Source: Neolewinella xylanilytica
GTDB taxonomy: Bacteria; Bacteroidota; Bacteroidia; Chitinophagales; Saprospiraceae
NCBI RefSeq assembly: GCF_002934605.1
Contig: NZ_PTJC01000007.1
Location: 248,001 to 312,000, forward strand
Reading direction: 5' to 3'
DNA: 64,000 nucleotides
In this document: piece after piece, positions 41,536 through 49,360 of the stretch
Layout of the letters: each line of letters starts with the position of its first letter
Position numbering within the stretch: the first letter of the stretch is position 1
Position numbers and translations under genes: made by a program
Notes under the pieces: generated by a model
The model's input: the letters and a program-made list of their open reading frames with translations, nothing else
What the model was told of the DNA's origin: nothing
Databases searched by the model: none

Positions 41536-42462
41536 ATGATCGTCTACAAATCCAACGGTAGCTGGTTCGGCCACGTAGGTCACCTCACGACGAGCTACAC
41601 CATGAAGCGCATCCTTATCGCTACGATGGTGATGGGGGCCTATGCCATGCTGACCGTAGGATCGATCAAATACTTCGATTTGCACCGTTACCTGCAGGTC
41701 GATAGCACCATCTTCTCCCTGCTCGCGGTCATCCTCTCCATTTTCCTGGGCTTCCGCACGACCACCGCCTACGACCGGTGGTGGGAAGGCCGCAAACAGT
41801 GGGGCGCTTTGGTCAATAACTGTCGCAACCTCGCCCTCTACGTGGATAGCGTATGGCCGCCTTCGGACCATGAGATCAGGCGCTTCATGGCCAAACACAT
41901 CGCCAATTTCTGCCTTGCCCTCTCCGAGCACCTGCGCGACGGCACGAAGCTGGACAAGCTCGTCTACCTGGCGGAGGAAGAGATCGCCTACTATGAAACC
42001 AAGGACCACGTCCCCAATTTCATCGCTCTGCGCATCTACCAGCGCATCGCGGAGGCGCACCGCAACGGCGACATCAACGAAGGCGATTACATCAATATCA
42101 AACCCCAACACCAAAGCCTGCTGGATATCCTGGGTGCCTGCGAGCGGATCAAGAAGACGCCGATCGCGTTCAGCTACGCCGTTTACCTGAAAGTGTTGGT
42201 CACGGCCTACGCGGCGCTGCTGCCCTTTGGCTTGTCGGAGCAGTTCGGGTGGGGCGCCATTCCCCTCAGCATGCTGATCGTGTTCGCGCTCATCGGGGTG
42301 GAGTTGATGGGGGAGGAGATCGAGGATCCCTTCGGGCTCGATTGCAACGACCTTCCCACCGGTGACATCGCGCACACCATCAAGCGCAACGTTTTCGAAA
42401 TTCTGGAAGACCGCTCGCCCGCGAAGGAGCACCAGAAGGAACTGTACGAAAAGGTCTTTTGA
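41536..42462 (+). CDS. Bestrophin-family membrane channel protein
   Basis: The 308-residue protein starts near the bestrophin signature (LGFRTTTAYDRWWEGRKQWG, then ALVNNCRNLA) and ends with the EIEDPFGLDCNDLPT stretch that marks the family. Membrane helices lie at about 26-48, 54-74 and in the last third (LVTAYAALLPFGL, SMLIVFALIGVELMG). Bacterial bestrophins form pentameric ion channels in the inner membrane; some conduct sodium rather than chloride. It is ten bases after gcvT and may be co-transcribed. Confidence 0.92.
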   Translation: MIVYKSNGSWFGHVGHLTTSYTMKRILIATMVMGAYAMLTVGSIKYFDLHRYLQVDSTIFSLLAVILSIFLGFRTTTAYDRWWEGRKQWGALVNNCRNLALYVDSVWPPSDHEIRRFMAKHIANFCLALSEHLRDGTKLDKLVYLAEEEIAYYETKDHVPNFIALRIYQRIAEAHRNGDINEGDYINIKPQHQSLLDILGACERIKKTPIAFSYAVYLKVLVTAYAALLPFGLSEQFGWGAIPLSMLIVFALIGVELMGEEIEDPFGLDCNDLPTGDIAHTIKRNVFEILEDRSPAKEHQKELYEKVF

Positions 42463-43085
42463 CCTGGAAGCTAGGAGGAACCTCCTCATTGGCCGTACTT
42501 GGCCCCGCTCACCAACCACCTTCCTGCCCGCGCGGAGGCAGCCGGATGGTGGTACGGTGGCTATAGAATGGGAAAAAGTAGAAAGCGATCCTGGTAGCAC
42601 GTTGCGCGACTACGGAAGGCGCCATGCCCCTGGCCGCACATGCGTAGGCCATCGATCCGATTAGTCTTCCCGCCGATTGTTCTTCGACCAGCCGAAAACG
42701 GCCGTCGAGCCCCCAACTGCCGCGGAGTGGCCCGGCCCTGAAAGGGGTATTCCGCACACGGAGGTCTGCCCCAAGCACAGCGGAGGGGAGAGCCTGGCGG
42801 GCAAAACAACTATAGCGTCGTAACCATCTGCCAATACCGGAGTAAGCCCACTCAAGGGTCCCCTTCAGCGGCATCCCCCGCCATTCGTCGATGAAAATCG
42901 CCACCGATCGCCGATTCCTAGCATTGGTCGATGCGTTCCTAGGGCTGCTCGAACGGATTTGCGGTTGGCCGGGGCGCGGACGACATTTGGTTCATAAGCG
43001 TTGAGGAACAGATAAATAGCTGGGAATCAACGTGCAACCCGGGGAATTTCCCCCCGTCTTTTCCACACCATCCGATTCCGCCACT
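42463..43085. other. Intergenic region of about 620 bp
   Basis: No gene is supported. Open frames on the minus strand (for example 42509-42904) read as Arg-rich sequence without a signal or motif. A short AGGAGG/CCTCCT palindrome with a two-base loop lies near 42473 and is not a convincing terminator. Confidence 0.45.
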
Positions 43086-44057
43086 ATGTTACGCTTCACG
43101 ATCCTTTTCCTCTCTTTGCTCTTCGCTTCGGCCACTGTTTCCGCGAAAAAGGGGGAGAGCATCTTCGACCGCTGGAGCCGTACAGCGGAAAAAACCATTG
43201 AAATTCATCTGAACTTCGATACGCTGCTGGCCAACCGTAAAACCGAACGGGAAATGCGTGGGGTGGTCATTGATAACGGTCAGGCCTTCGGGGTCGATAT
43301 ATCCGTTCGTGGCCGTTACCGCCGCCGCACCTGCGTGATGCCGCCCATCAAGTTACAGTTTGACAAAGATCTCCTGCGCACCGCCGGACTAAACACCCAC
43401 AACGACTACAAACTGGTCACCCACTGTACCGTCGGGGAGCGGGGGCAGGATGCCCTGGTCCGGGAAGCACTGATCTACGAACTCTACCGTACCCTCGAGC
43501 CGGAAGCCAGTTTTCGTACCCAGCTGCTCACCATCAACTACGTCAATACGGCCGACGGGTCGACCTTTACCAGCTACGCGATCCTCATTGAGGATACCGA
43601 CGAGCTGAAGGATCGCCTCGACCGCGACAACTGCAAAGATTGCTACAACGCACCCTACGCCACCTTCACGAATATTGAGAAGGTTACCCTCTTTCAGTAC
43701 ATGATTGGCAACCTCGACTACAGTACCAAGCTAGGCCGTAACCTCAAGCTTATGCAAGACGAGCAAGGCCGGATCACCGCCGTACCCTACGACTTCGACT
43801 TCAGCGGACTGGTCAGCCCCGAATACGGCCGCCTGATGCATCCCGATCAGCAGGCAATGACCGACCGCATCCTGGTCTGGGAGTTTCCCCACGATCCCGA
43901 ATTCGACCGGGCCGCTGACGAGATGTTGTTGCTGGAAACAGATCTGTTACAGATGGTAGCGACGTACCCCGAGCTAAACAGTCAAAGCAAACGCGAGATT
44001 ACCCGCTACCTCAAGTCGTTTTACAAGGAACTCCACCGCGGCAAGATTGGGCGATAA
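43086..44057 (+). CDS. Exported protein resembling CotH-like kinases
   Basis: The 323-residue protein has a signal peptide (MLRFTILFLSLLFASATVSA). The C-terminal half carries a CotH-like pattern: FQYMIGNLDYSTKLGRNLKL followed by ITAVPYDFDFSGLV, where the Asp-rich segment would bind metal. The N-terminal half has VDISVRGRYRRRTCVMPPIK, like the sugar- or protein-binding part of the family. CotH kinases phosphorylate proteins using an atypical fold. The match is partial, so the activity is not certain. ATG 43086 begins the signal peptide; the frame is open to 43032. Confidence 0.6.
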   Translation: MLRFTILFLSLLFASATVSAKKGESIFDRWSRTAEKTIEIHLNFDTLLANRKTEREMRGVVIDNGQAFGVDISVRGRYRRRTCVMPPIKLQFDKDLLRTAGLNTHNDYKLVTHCTVGERGQDALVREALIYELYRTLEPEASFRTQLLTINYVNTADGSTFTSYAILIEDTDELKDRLDRDNCKDCYNAPYATFTNIEKVTLFQYMIGNLDYSTKLGRNLKLMQDEQGRITAVPYDFDFSGLVSPEYGRLMHPDQQAMTDRILVWEFPHDPEFDRAADEMLLLETDLLQMVATYPELNSQSKREITRYLKSFYKELHRGKIGR

Positions 44058-44074
44058 TCGGGTACCTTCGTCCC

Positions 44075-44848
44075 ATGAGCACGACCCGGCTGTTGTTCTT
44101 TTATCTGCCGATCGGCCTGATGGCCGCCAGTACCCTGGCGGCCATTGCCATTGGTGGGCTCTTTTTCCTGAAAAGCAGTGGCGACCGGCGCGCCAACGGC
44201 CTTTACGGAGGCCTGCTCATCGCCGGTGGGCTCACCCAGTTGCACTTCCTGATGCTTTTCACCGGGATGTTCGATCAGCGTCCGGCCCTCGAATTTTTAC
44301 CTATTTACTTTACCCTCTGGCTGCCGGTGCTGCTCTTTCTGCACGTCAAGATCAGCCTATACCCGAGTTACCGCTTCCGCATCGGCGATCTGAAACACTT
44401 CATTTTTCCGGTTGCCCAACTGTTGTTCTTCGTTTCCATCTGGCTGATGCCTTCCTTCCGCCGGCCGGAGGGGCGTTACTTCTACAGTCCGTTTTATGGT
44501 GGGTTGGAGCAGGCCCTATACCTAATCGTGTGGCCCGCCTACATCGTGTTCAGTTATCAGTATCTTCGACGTAAACGCCGTCAGCTCGGGCGCCGCACCC
44601 TTCCCCGCCTCCTGTGGTACATCCGGAAGTTGCTGAAGGGGAGCATGCTTTTCGTCATTGCCTACGCGATTCTGGCCATCAGCGATTTTATCGGCTTTAA
44701 CTACTTCTTCGTGGACATGCGCAGCCAGGAGTGGTACGCTGGGGCGCAGTCGCTGTCGTATACCGTACTCCTGATGTGGCTGACCACCTACGGCTTCCAG
44801 GTGCTGTTGTGGGGCAGGCGATTGCTGCGGGCCGGGCACGAAAACTGA
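44075..44848 (+). CDS. Seven-helix membrane protein of unknown function
   Basis: The 257-residue protein has about seven membrane segments and short basic loops. This layout resembles the membrane half of Bacteroidota 7TM sensor-regulators, but here there is no attached DNA-binding or kinase domain. It starts 17 bases after the CotH-like gene, and the Gfo/Idh/MocA gene starts 40 bases after it, so the three may form a transcript. A weak TACCTTCG box lies at 44063-44070. No signature residues are recognised. Confidence 0.7.
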   Translation: MSTTRLLFFYLPIGLMAASTLAAIAIGGLFFLKSSGDRRANGLYGGLLIAGGLTQLHFLMLFTGMFDQRPALEFLPIYFTLWLPVLLFLHVKISLYPSYRFRIGDLKHFIFPVAQLLFFVSIWLMPSFRRPEGRYFYSPFYGGLEQALYLIVWPAYIVFSYQYLRRKRRQLGRRTLPRLLWYIRKLLKGSMLFVIAYAILAISDFIGFNYFFVDMRSQEWYAGAQSLSYTVLLMWLTTYGFQVLLWGRRLLRAGHEN

Positions 44849-44888
44849 ACTTTCGTTATTTTGGGGAATATCCGCAACTTCTCCGCCA

Positions 44889-46241
44889 ATGCCCCTCGAT
44901 CGCCGCAGATTTTTTCAGACTTCCCTCGGTACGTTAGCCGCCAGCGTGGTTCCCGGGGCGGCGAGCGCAGGTGCAACGAATTTTCGGGAGGGAGAATTAC
45001 GGGTTGGTATCCTCGGCAGCGGTTTCCGGGGCCAAAGCCATATTCGGGAGCTGTTTTCCCAACCGGAGGTCCGCGTAACCGCCATTGCGGACATCGATCC
45101 ACGCATGGTCGAACTAACCCAGGCCCTTTTCGACGAGCGTAAACTCGACCGACCGGAAGTGTACGACCGCGGGCCGGAAGATTACCTGCGGTTGCTAGCG
45201 GAGGCCCCCGTCGACGCGATCATCATTGCCACTCCCTGGCGGTGGCATACGGTGATGGCCGTCGCCGCCATGCGGGCGGGTAAGTATACCGGCCTGGAAG
45301 TCGGCGGAGCCTTTAGCCTTGAGGAGTGCTGGGAACTCGTGCAGGCACACGAAGCAACCGGTACCCATCTCTTCTTCCTGGAAAACGTCTGCTACCGACG
45401 CGACGTCATGGCCGTGCTCAATATGGTGCGCCAGGGACTGTTCGGGGAGCTGGTGTACCTCGAGGGTGGCTACCAGCACGATCTCCGGGCAGTGAAGTTC
45501 AACGACGGGAAATCCGCCTACGGTAACGGGGTGGAATTCGGAGATAATGCCTTCCACGAAGCCCGCTGGCGTACCCGACATAGCCAGCACCGAAACGGAG
45601 ATTTGTATCCGACCCACGGGCTCGGACCGGTTGCCACCATGATCGACATCAACCGGGGCAATCGATTTGTAGGTCTCACCTCGACGGCTACCAAGTCACG
45701 GGGCCTGCATAAGTACATCGTCGACCAAGCCGGTCCCGATCATCCGAATGCCTCGGTCGCCTTTAAGCTGGGGGACGTGGTCACCACCATGTTAACGACC
45801 GCTAATGGGGAAGTGATTGTACTTCACCACGATACCAACCTTCCCCGCCCCTACAGCCTCGGGTTTCGCGTACAGGGTACGGAAGGCTTGTGGATGGACG
45901 TGAACGAAAGCATTCACCTGGAGGGTAAATCACCGGCCCACCAGTGGGAGAAAGCCGCCCCTTACCTCGAGCGGTACGATCACCCCTACTGGCAGCAGGA
46001 CGGGGAGGTGGCAGCCGGTGCCGGCCACGGCGGGATGGATTATTTTCTGATCCGGGATTTCGTGCGGTTCGCGAAGGCCGGCACCCGACCACCCCTCGAC
46101 GTTTATGATGGGGCTACGTGGCTGGCGGTTACCCCGCTATCGGAACAGAGCATCGTGGCCGGGGGTACCCTGCAACAGTTTCCGGACTTCACCCGGGGGA
46201 GGTGGATGGATCGACCGGACGATTTCGCTACCGCAGGATAG
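44889..46241 (+). CDS. Gfo/Idh/MocA-family protein, GH109-like
   Basis: The 450-residue protein begins with a twin-arginine-type signal (DRRRFFQTSLGTLAASVVPG). A Rossmann fold follows (LRVGILGSGFRGQSHI, NAD-binding GxGxxG-like). A C-terminal alpha/beta domain contains ENVCYRRDVMAVLNMVRQGL, YPTHGLGPVA and AAGAGHGGMDYFLIRDF, features shared with GH109 NAD-dependent alpha-N-acetylgalactosaminidases. Tat export is consistent with a protein folded around a bound cofactor in the cytoplasm. The substrate is probably a surface or host glycan, but that is inference. It converges with and overlaps the next gene by 14 bases. Confidence 0.85.
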   Translation: MPLDRRRFFQTSLGTLAASVVPGAASAGATNFREGELRVGILGSGFRGQSHIRELFSQPEVRVTAIADIDPRMVELTQALFDERKLDRPEVYDRGPEDYLRLLAEAPVDAIIIATPWRWHTVMAVAAMRAGKYTGLEVGGAFSLEECWELVQAHEATGTHLFFLENVCYRRDVMAVLNMVRQGLFGELVYLEGGYQHDLRAVKFNDGKSAYGNGVEFGDNAFHEARWRTRHSQHRNGDLYPTHGLGPVATMIDINRGNRFVGLTSTATKSRGLHKYIVDQAGPDHPNASVAFKLGDVVTTMLTTANGEVIVLHHDTNLPRPYSLGFRVQGTEGLWMDVNESIHLEGKSPAHQWEKAAPYLERYDHPYWQQDGEVAAGAGHGGMDYFLIRDFVRFAKAGTRPPLDVYDGATWLAVTPLSEQSIVAGGTLQQFPDFTRGRWMDRPDDFATAG

Positions 46242-47463
46242 TCACGCTGCCGGTGCGGACAATCTCCTGTCCCTCGCAGCGGTAGACGACCCGCCAGAGC
46301 ATTACCCCGGGGCTCACGGGCTCGTTGCGGAAGCTTCCATCCCAGCGTTCGAAGGCATCCGCCGTCGAGAATACGGTTCCGCCGTAACGATCGAATATTT
46401 CCAGGCTGACGAGCTCGCCGACCGCGAAAGGATTGGATATACCGAAGGTTTCGTTTTGTGCCGGGCCAATGCCATTCGGTGTGAAGGCGCGGGGAAAGTA
46501 TACCTTATCGCAACTCAGGGAGTTGGGATCGATAACCTGAATTTCGATGCTGTCGGTGGCGATGCAGGCGTACTGGTTGTCGGCAATACTTACCCGGTAA
46601 ATCCTCCGGCCGGCCTGGGTAGGCGTGATTAGGGGGTCGGGAACATCGCGGGGCGTTACGTCAGCGGCGGGCGTCCAGCTGAAGTCCGTGCCACAATTGC
46701 TGTTCAGTTCGATCTGCACGCTCTCACCCAGGAAGATGCGGGTATCGGGAGTTAGGATCTGGTCGGGCCTCCCGTACAGGCTAGCTACGACGTCGTCATC
46801 CAGGGCAACCCCGTAAAACTGTAGCTCATCGATCAAGCCGGTAAAGTTCTCCTCCGCCGCCGAGCGACATTCGCTCCCACCGATGAGCAGATCGCCGTCG
46901 TTGTCGACGTCGATGCGGCCGGGGGTGGTTTCGGACGCCACGGATTCTCCGTTCAGGAATAGCCGAAGTTCCCGGTCCCGGCGGCGTACCGTCACGTACT
47001 GCCAGCAGCTGGCATTTTCGATGGTATATTCCAGTGCGATCTCCGCGTTTCCCTGCTTAAGCACCGCGCGGAGGGTGCGGGAGCCACCGGCGTAGCTGAT
47101 CTGGAAGTACTGCTCGGAGGTACAGTCCGTCGACCGCTTCGAGAGAAGATATTGCGTTGGGTTGGTGCCGATGGGCTTGAAATAGAAGCTGACCGTAAAG
47201 TCCAGATCGGCGAAGATGCGATTGACGTTCGTGGTGGCGCCTCCGGGTATGCGAACCAGGTCCGGAGCGGTAGCCAAGTAGAGGGCTTCCCCGTTAACGC
47301 CGCAATCAAAATCGATCGCGCCCTCGCCAACCCCCAGATTTTCCGAGCCACCCCCGGCGTCGCCCAGGTTGCTCTCGAAGGGATAATAGGCCACGAGCCC
47401 ATCGGCCGTTTGTCCGAGCAGGTAAACGGGAAAAACGAAAAGGGCAAGGAGCGATGTACGCAT
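46228..47463 (-). CDS. Secreted LamG protein with gliding-associated (type B) C-terminus
   Basis: The 411-residue protein has a signal peptide (MRTSLLALFVFPVYLLGQ). A LamG/concanavalin-like domain follows at about 20-230 (GLVAYYPFESNLGDAGGG, FTGLIDELQFYGVALDDD). A short immunoglobulin-like segment (RIFLGESVQIELNSNCG) leads into a type B sorting domain (FPRAFTPNGIGPAQNETFGI, LEIFDRYGGTVFSTADAFER, WDGSFRNEPVSPGVMLWRV), which directs export by the type IX system. It is a probable surface adhesin. The neighbour it converges on is a sugar-active protein, which hints at glycan work but does not show it. Confidence 0.88.
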   Translation of the reverse strand: MRTSLLALFVFPVYLLGQTADGLVAYYPFESNLGDAGGGSENLGVGEGAIDFDCGVNGEALYLATAPDLVRIPGGATTNVNRIFADLDFTVSFYFKPIGTNPTQYLLSKRSTDCTSEQYFQISYAGGSRTLRAVLKQGNAEIALEYTIENASCWQYVTVRRRDRELRLFLNGESVASETTPGRIDVDNDGDLLIGGSECRSAAEENFTGLIDELQFYGVALDDDVVASLYGRPDQILTPDTRIFLGESVQIELNSNCGTDFSWTPAADVTPRDVPDPLITPTQAGRRIYRVSIADNQYACIATDSIEIQVIDPNSLSCDKVYFPRAFTPNGIGPAQNETFGISNPFAVGELVSLEIFDRYGGTVFSTADAFERWDGSFRNEPVSPGVMLWRVVYRCEGQEIVRTGSVTILR

Positions 47464-47612
47464 GGTTTGGGGGCTATACGAAACTGCGAAGGTAATGGAA
47501 CGGTAGGTAGGCGGGTGGTTGCGACGATTTTGACACTTAACTGACGTGTAGCGAACATTTCGTCATTTTTCGGGCTCTAGTAGAGAATCATTAAAACACA
47601 AACACACACCAC

Positions 47613-47858
47613 ATGGGTATTCTTATCTGGATTCTTCTCGGCCTAGTAGCCGGCGCGCTTGCTAAATGGATTATGCCAGGCCCCGACCCCGGCGGTTGGA
47701 TCGTTACGATTCTGATCGGTATCGTAGGCGCCGTTATCGGCGGATTTATCAGCAGCGCACTCGGTTTCGGAGCGGTTGATGGCTTCAATATCGGCTCTAT
47801 CCTGATCGCCGTTCTCGGTGCTATTATCCTGCTATTCCTTTACCGGAAGCTGGCGTAG
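47613..47858 (+). CDS. GlsB/YeaQ/YmgE-type small membrane protein
   Basis: The 81-residue protein is almost wholly hydrophobic, with three Gly-rich membrane helices (ILIWILLGLVAGALAKWIMP, GGWIVTILIGIVGAVIGGFI, GSILIAVLGAIILLFLYRKL). It matches the transglycosylase-associated/YeaQ family. Members are stress-induced inner-membrane proteins without a proven biochemical role. It is monocistronic: the LamG gene diverges upstream and a hairpin lies just downstream. Confidence 0.9.
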   Translation: MGILIWILLGLVAGALAKWIMPGPDPGGWIVTILIGIVGAVIGGFISSALGFGAVDGFNIGSILIAVLGAIILLFLYRKLA

Positions 47859-47877
47859 GTATCACCTCCAAAAGTCA

Positions 47878-47909
47878 ATCGGCCTTCCCGCACTAGCGGG
47901 AGGGCCGAT
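47878..47909. terminator. Hairpin after the YeaQ-like gene
   Basis: ATCGGCC...GGCCGAT with an inner CCCGC/GCGGG stem and a short loop. It is followed by GTTGTTATATT rather than a clean T run, so termination may be modest. Confidence 0.6.
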
Positions 47910-47940
47910 GTTGTTATATTGACTACCTATCCTGACTTTC

Positions 47941-48678
47941 GTGGCTTTACGCATTGTACAAATTACCGATCCTCATCTGTTGACCCCGGGGGAGCTCCTA
48001 ATGGGCCTCGACGTCGAAAGACGGTTCGCTGCCGTACTGGAGGATGCCCGAAAGATGGCCCCGGATGCCTACTTTATGACCGGTGATTTTTGCGCGCATG
48101 ACCCTGTAGCAGCCGTCTACCGTCGGCTGAAAGCGATGTTGGACCGACTGGACGCTCCCTACCACATCATCGCGGGCAATCACGATGATCGGGAAATGCT
48201 GCGAACCACCTTCGGATTAAGTGGTGCAGGGGCATCTCCGATCTACTATCGGCAATCGATTGGCGGGCAGCCTTTCCTCTTCCTCGATACCAGCCCCGGC
48301 CTGCTCGAACCGATCCAGCTAGCGTGGTTGGCGCGGCAGCTGCGCCGGCATCCCGGGGCCGACCTCATCATGCACCATCCGCCGGTGCCGCTAGGGGTAA
48401 AGTTTATGGACACGAAGTACCCGCTCCGCGAAACGGATCAGCTGTACGACTTACTCACCGGAGACGGCCGGCGTCGACGCATCTACTGTGGGCACTATCA
48501 TTCCGCCCGGGTAGTGACTCACCGTAACTTGGAGGTTTACCTCTGTCCTCCGACTAGCTTTTTCATCGATCCCGCGGCGGATGAATTCACCTTGCGCGAG
48601 CGAAACCCCGGTTACCAGTACCTGGAATGGACGGAAGCGGGTGATTTTCGCTGCGCTACCGTAGAGGTCAATCCATGA
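47941..48678 (+). CDS. cpdA: Metallophosphoesterase, probable 3',5'-cyclic-AMP phosphodiesterase
   Basis: The 245-residue protein is a calcineurin-like phosphoesterase with all metal-binding blocks: TDPHL (Asp10 and His12), TGDF, GNHDD, HHPP and CGHYHS. The spacing and length match CpdA, which hydrolyses cAMP, although other cyclic nucleotides or phosphodiesters are possible. The start is GTG at 47941. No signal is present, so it is cytosolic. It stands alone between a hairpin upstream and the tRNA gene downstream. Confidence 0.85.
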   Translation: MALRIVQITDPHLLTPGELLMGLDVERRFAAVLEDARKMAPDAYFMTGDFCAHDPVAAVYRRLKAMLDRLDAPYHIIAGNHDDREMLRTTFGLSGAGASPIYYRQSIGGQPFLFLDTSPGLLEPIQLAWLARQLRRHPGADLIMHHPPVPLGVKFMDTKYPLRETDQLYDLLTGDGRRRRIYCGHYHSARVVTHRNLEVYLCPPTSFFIDPAADEFTLRERNPGYQYLEWTEAGDFRCATVEVNP

Positions 48679-48727
48679 GGCGAGGCAACTTCTGGCCGGG
48701 AGAAAGAGTTACAAAATTATCCCGCTG

Positions 48728-48759
48728 CTTGTGGGATTATCGGCTCTGATGTATATTTG
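48728..48759 (+). promoter_or_regulatory. Promoter of the tRNA-Gln gene
   Basis: CTTG (48728-48731), a 20-base spacer, then TATATTTG (48752-48759), matching TAnnTTTG. It lies 18 bases upstream of the mature tRNA 5' end. Confidence 0.6.
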
Positions 48760-48777
48760 CGGCCGCTAAGGACATTC

Positions 48778-48849
48778 AGACCCATGGTGTAATTGGCAAC
48801 ACAACAGATTTTGGTTCTGTCGTTCAAGGTTCGAGTCCTTGTGGGTCTA
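48778..48849 (+). tRNA. tRNA-Gln (anticodon TTG)
   Basis: A 72-nt cloverleaf: acceptor stem AGACCCA/TGGGTCT, anticodon stem ACAGA/TCTGT around TTTTGGT (anticodon TTG, reading CAA and probably CAG), and T stem CAAGG/CCTTG with TTCGAGT. The discriminator is A. A CCA is not encoded directly after it: the DNA reads CACCA, so CCA is added post-transcriptionally or after trimming. Confidence 0.95.
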
Positions 48850-48860
48850 CACCAACTTTT

Positions 48861-48895
48861 AAAAAGGCCCGAAGCATGCGCTTCGGGCCTTTTTC
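48861..48895 (+). terminator. Rho-independent terminator after tRNA-Gln
   Basis: AAAAAGGCCCGAAG / CTTCGGGCCTTTTT with a loop around CATGCG. It is a strong perfect stem with flanking A and T runs. Confidence 0.92.
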
Positions 48896-49360
48896 TTTGT
48901 TCCGGTACCGTCCGATCGTTAACTCCACGCGCTGGAAGCGGTGCAGTCCACGGGTATAGCATATCCCACGTCGTACCAGTTCCCCGATACCCACCTCGAA
49001 TCCTAATGTAAGGTACGCCAACCGGCCACCCGGTGGGCGTTCAGCTCGGTACCCACGAAGCGGAGACATACTTCCCTACCGGAATCTCCGGAGAAGGGGG
49101 TGGGGCGGACGTGCGGCGTCGGTTCTTCCTTGGCGGCCAGGCCGGAGATGCACGAATTATTGTGTTCCGACTTGCATAATTTGTCATACCTGCTGCCTCA
49201 CCCGGAAAATTTTCGTTTTCTTGTCCCTGAAGTGCAATCTTGACGAGCGTGCACGACCAGTCCTCGTGGTTACCAATCAGGATGCGGCTGGACCGAGCCC
49301 GTGGGCAACCGATTTCCAGGACTTACCCGGGCTACCTGACCAACAATTCAAAAATTCGCT
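48896..49360. other. Intergenic region of 465 bp
   Basis: No gene is supported; the open frames here read as low-complexity sequence. A TAATTTG at about 49179 is promoter-like but lacks a clear partner box. Nothing else stands out. Confidence 0.4.

Noticed and set aside
42463-42500. Terminator after the bestrophin gene
   Set aside because: AGGAGG/CCTCCT has a two-base loop and no T run.
41233-42600. Long reverse-strand open frame (455 codons) across gcvT and the bestrophin gene
   Set aside because: It is antisense to two strongly identified genes and its translation has no motif; GC-rich DNA gives long antisense frames.
42509-42904. Reverse-strand frame of 131 codons downstream of the bestrophin gene
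   Set aside because: No signal, motif or composition of a real protein; treated as intergenic.
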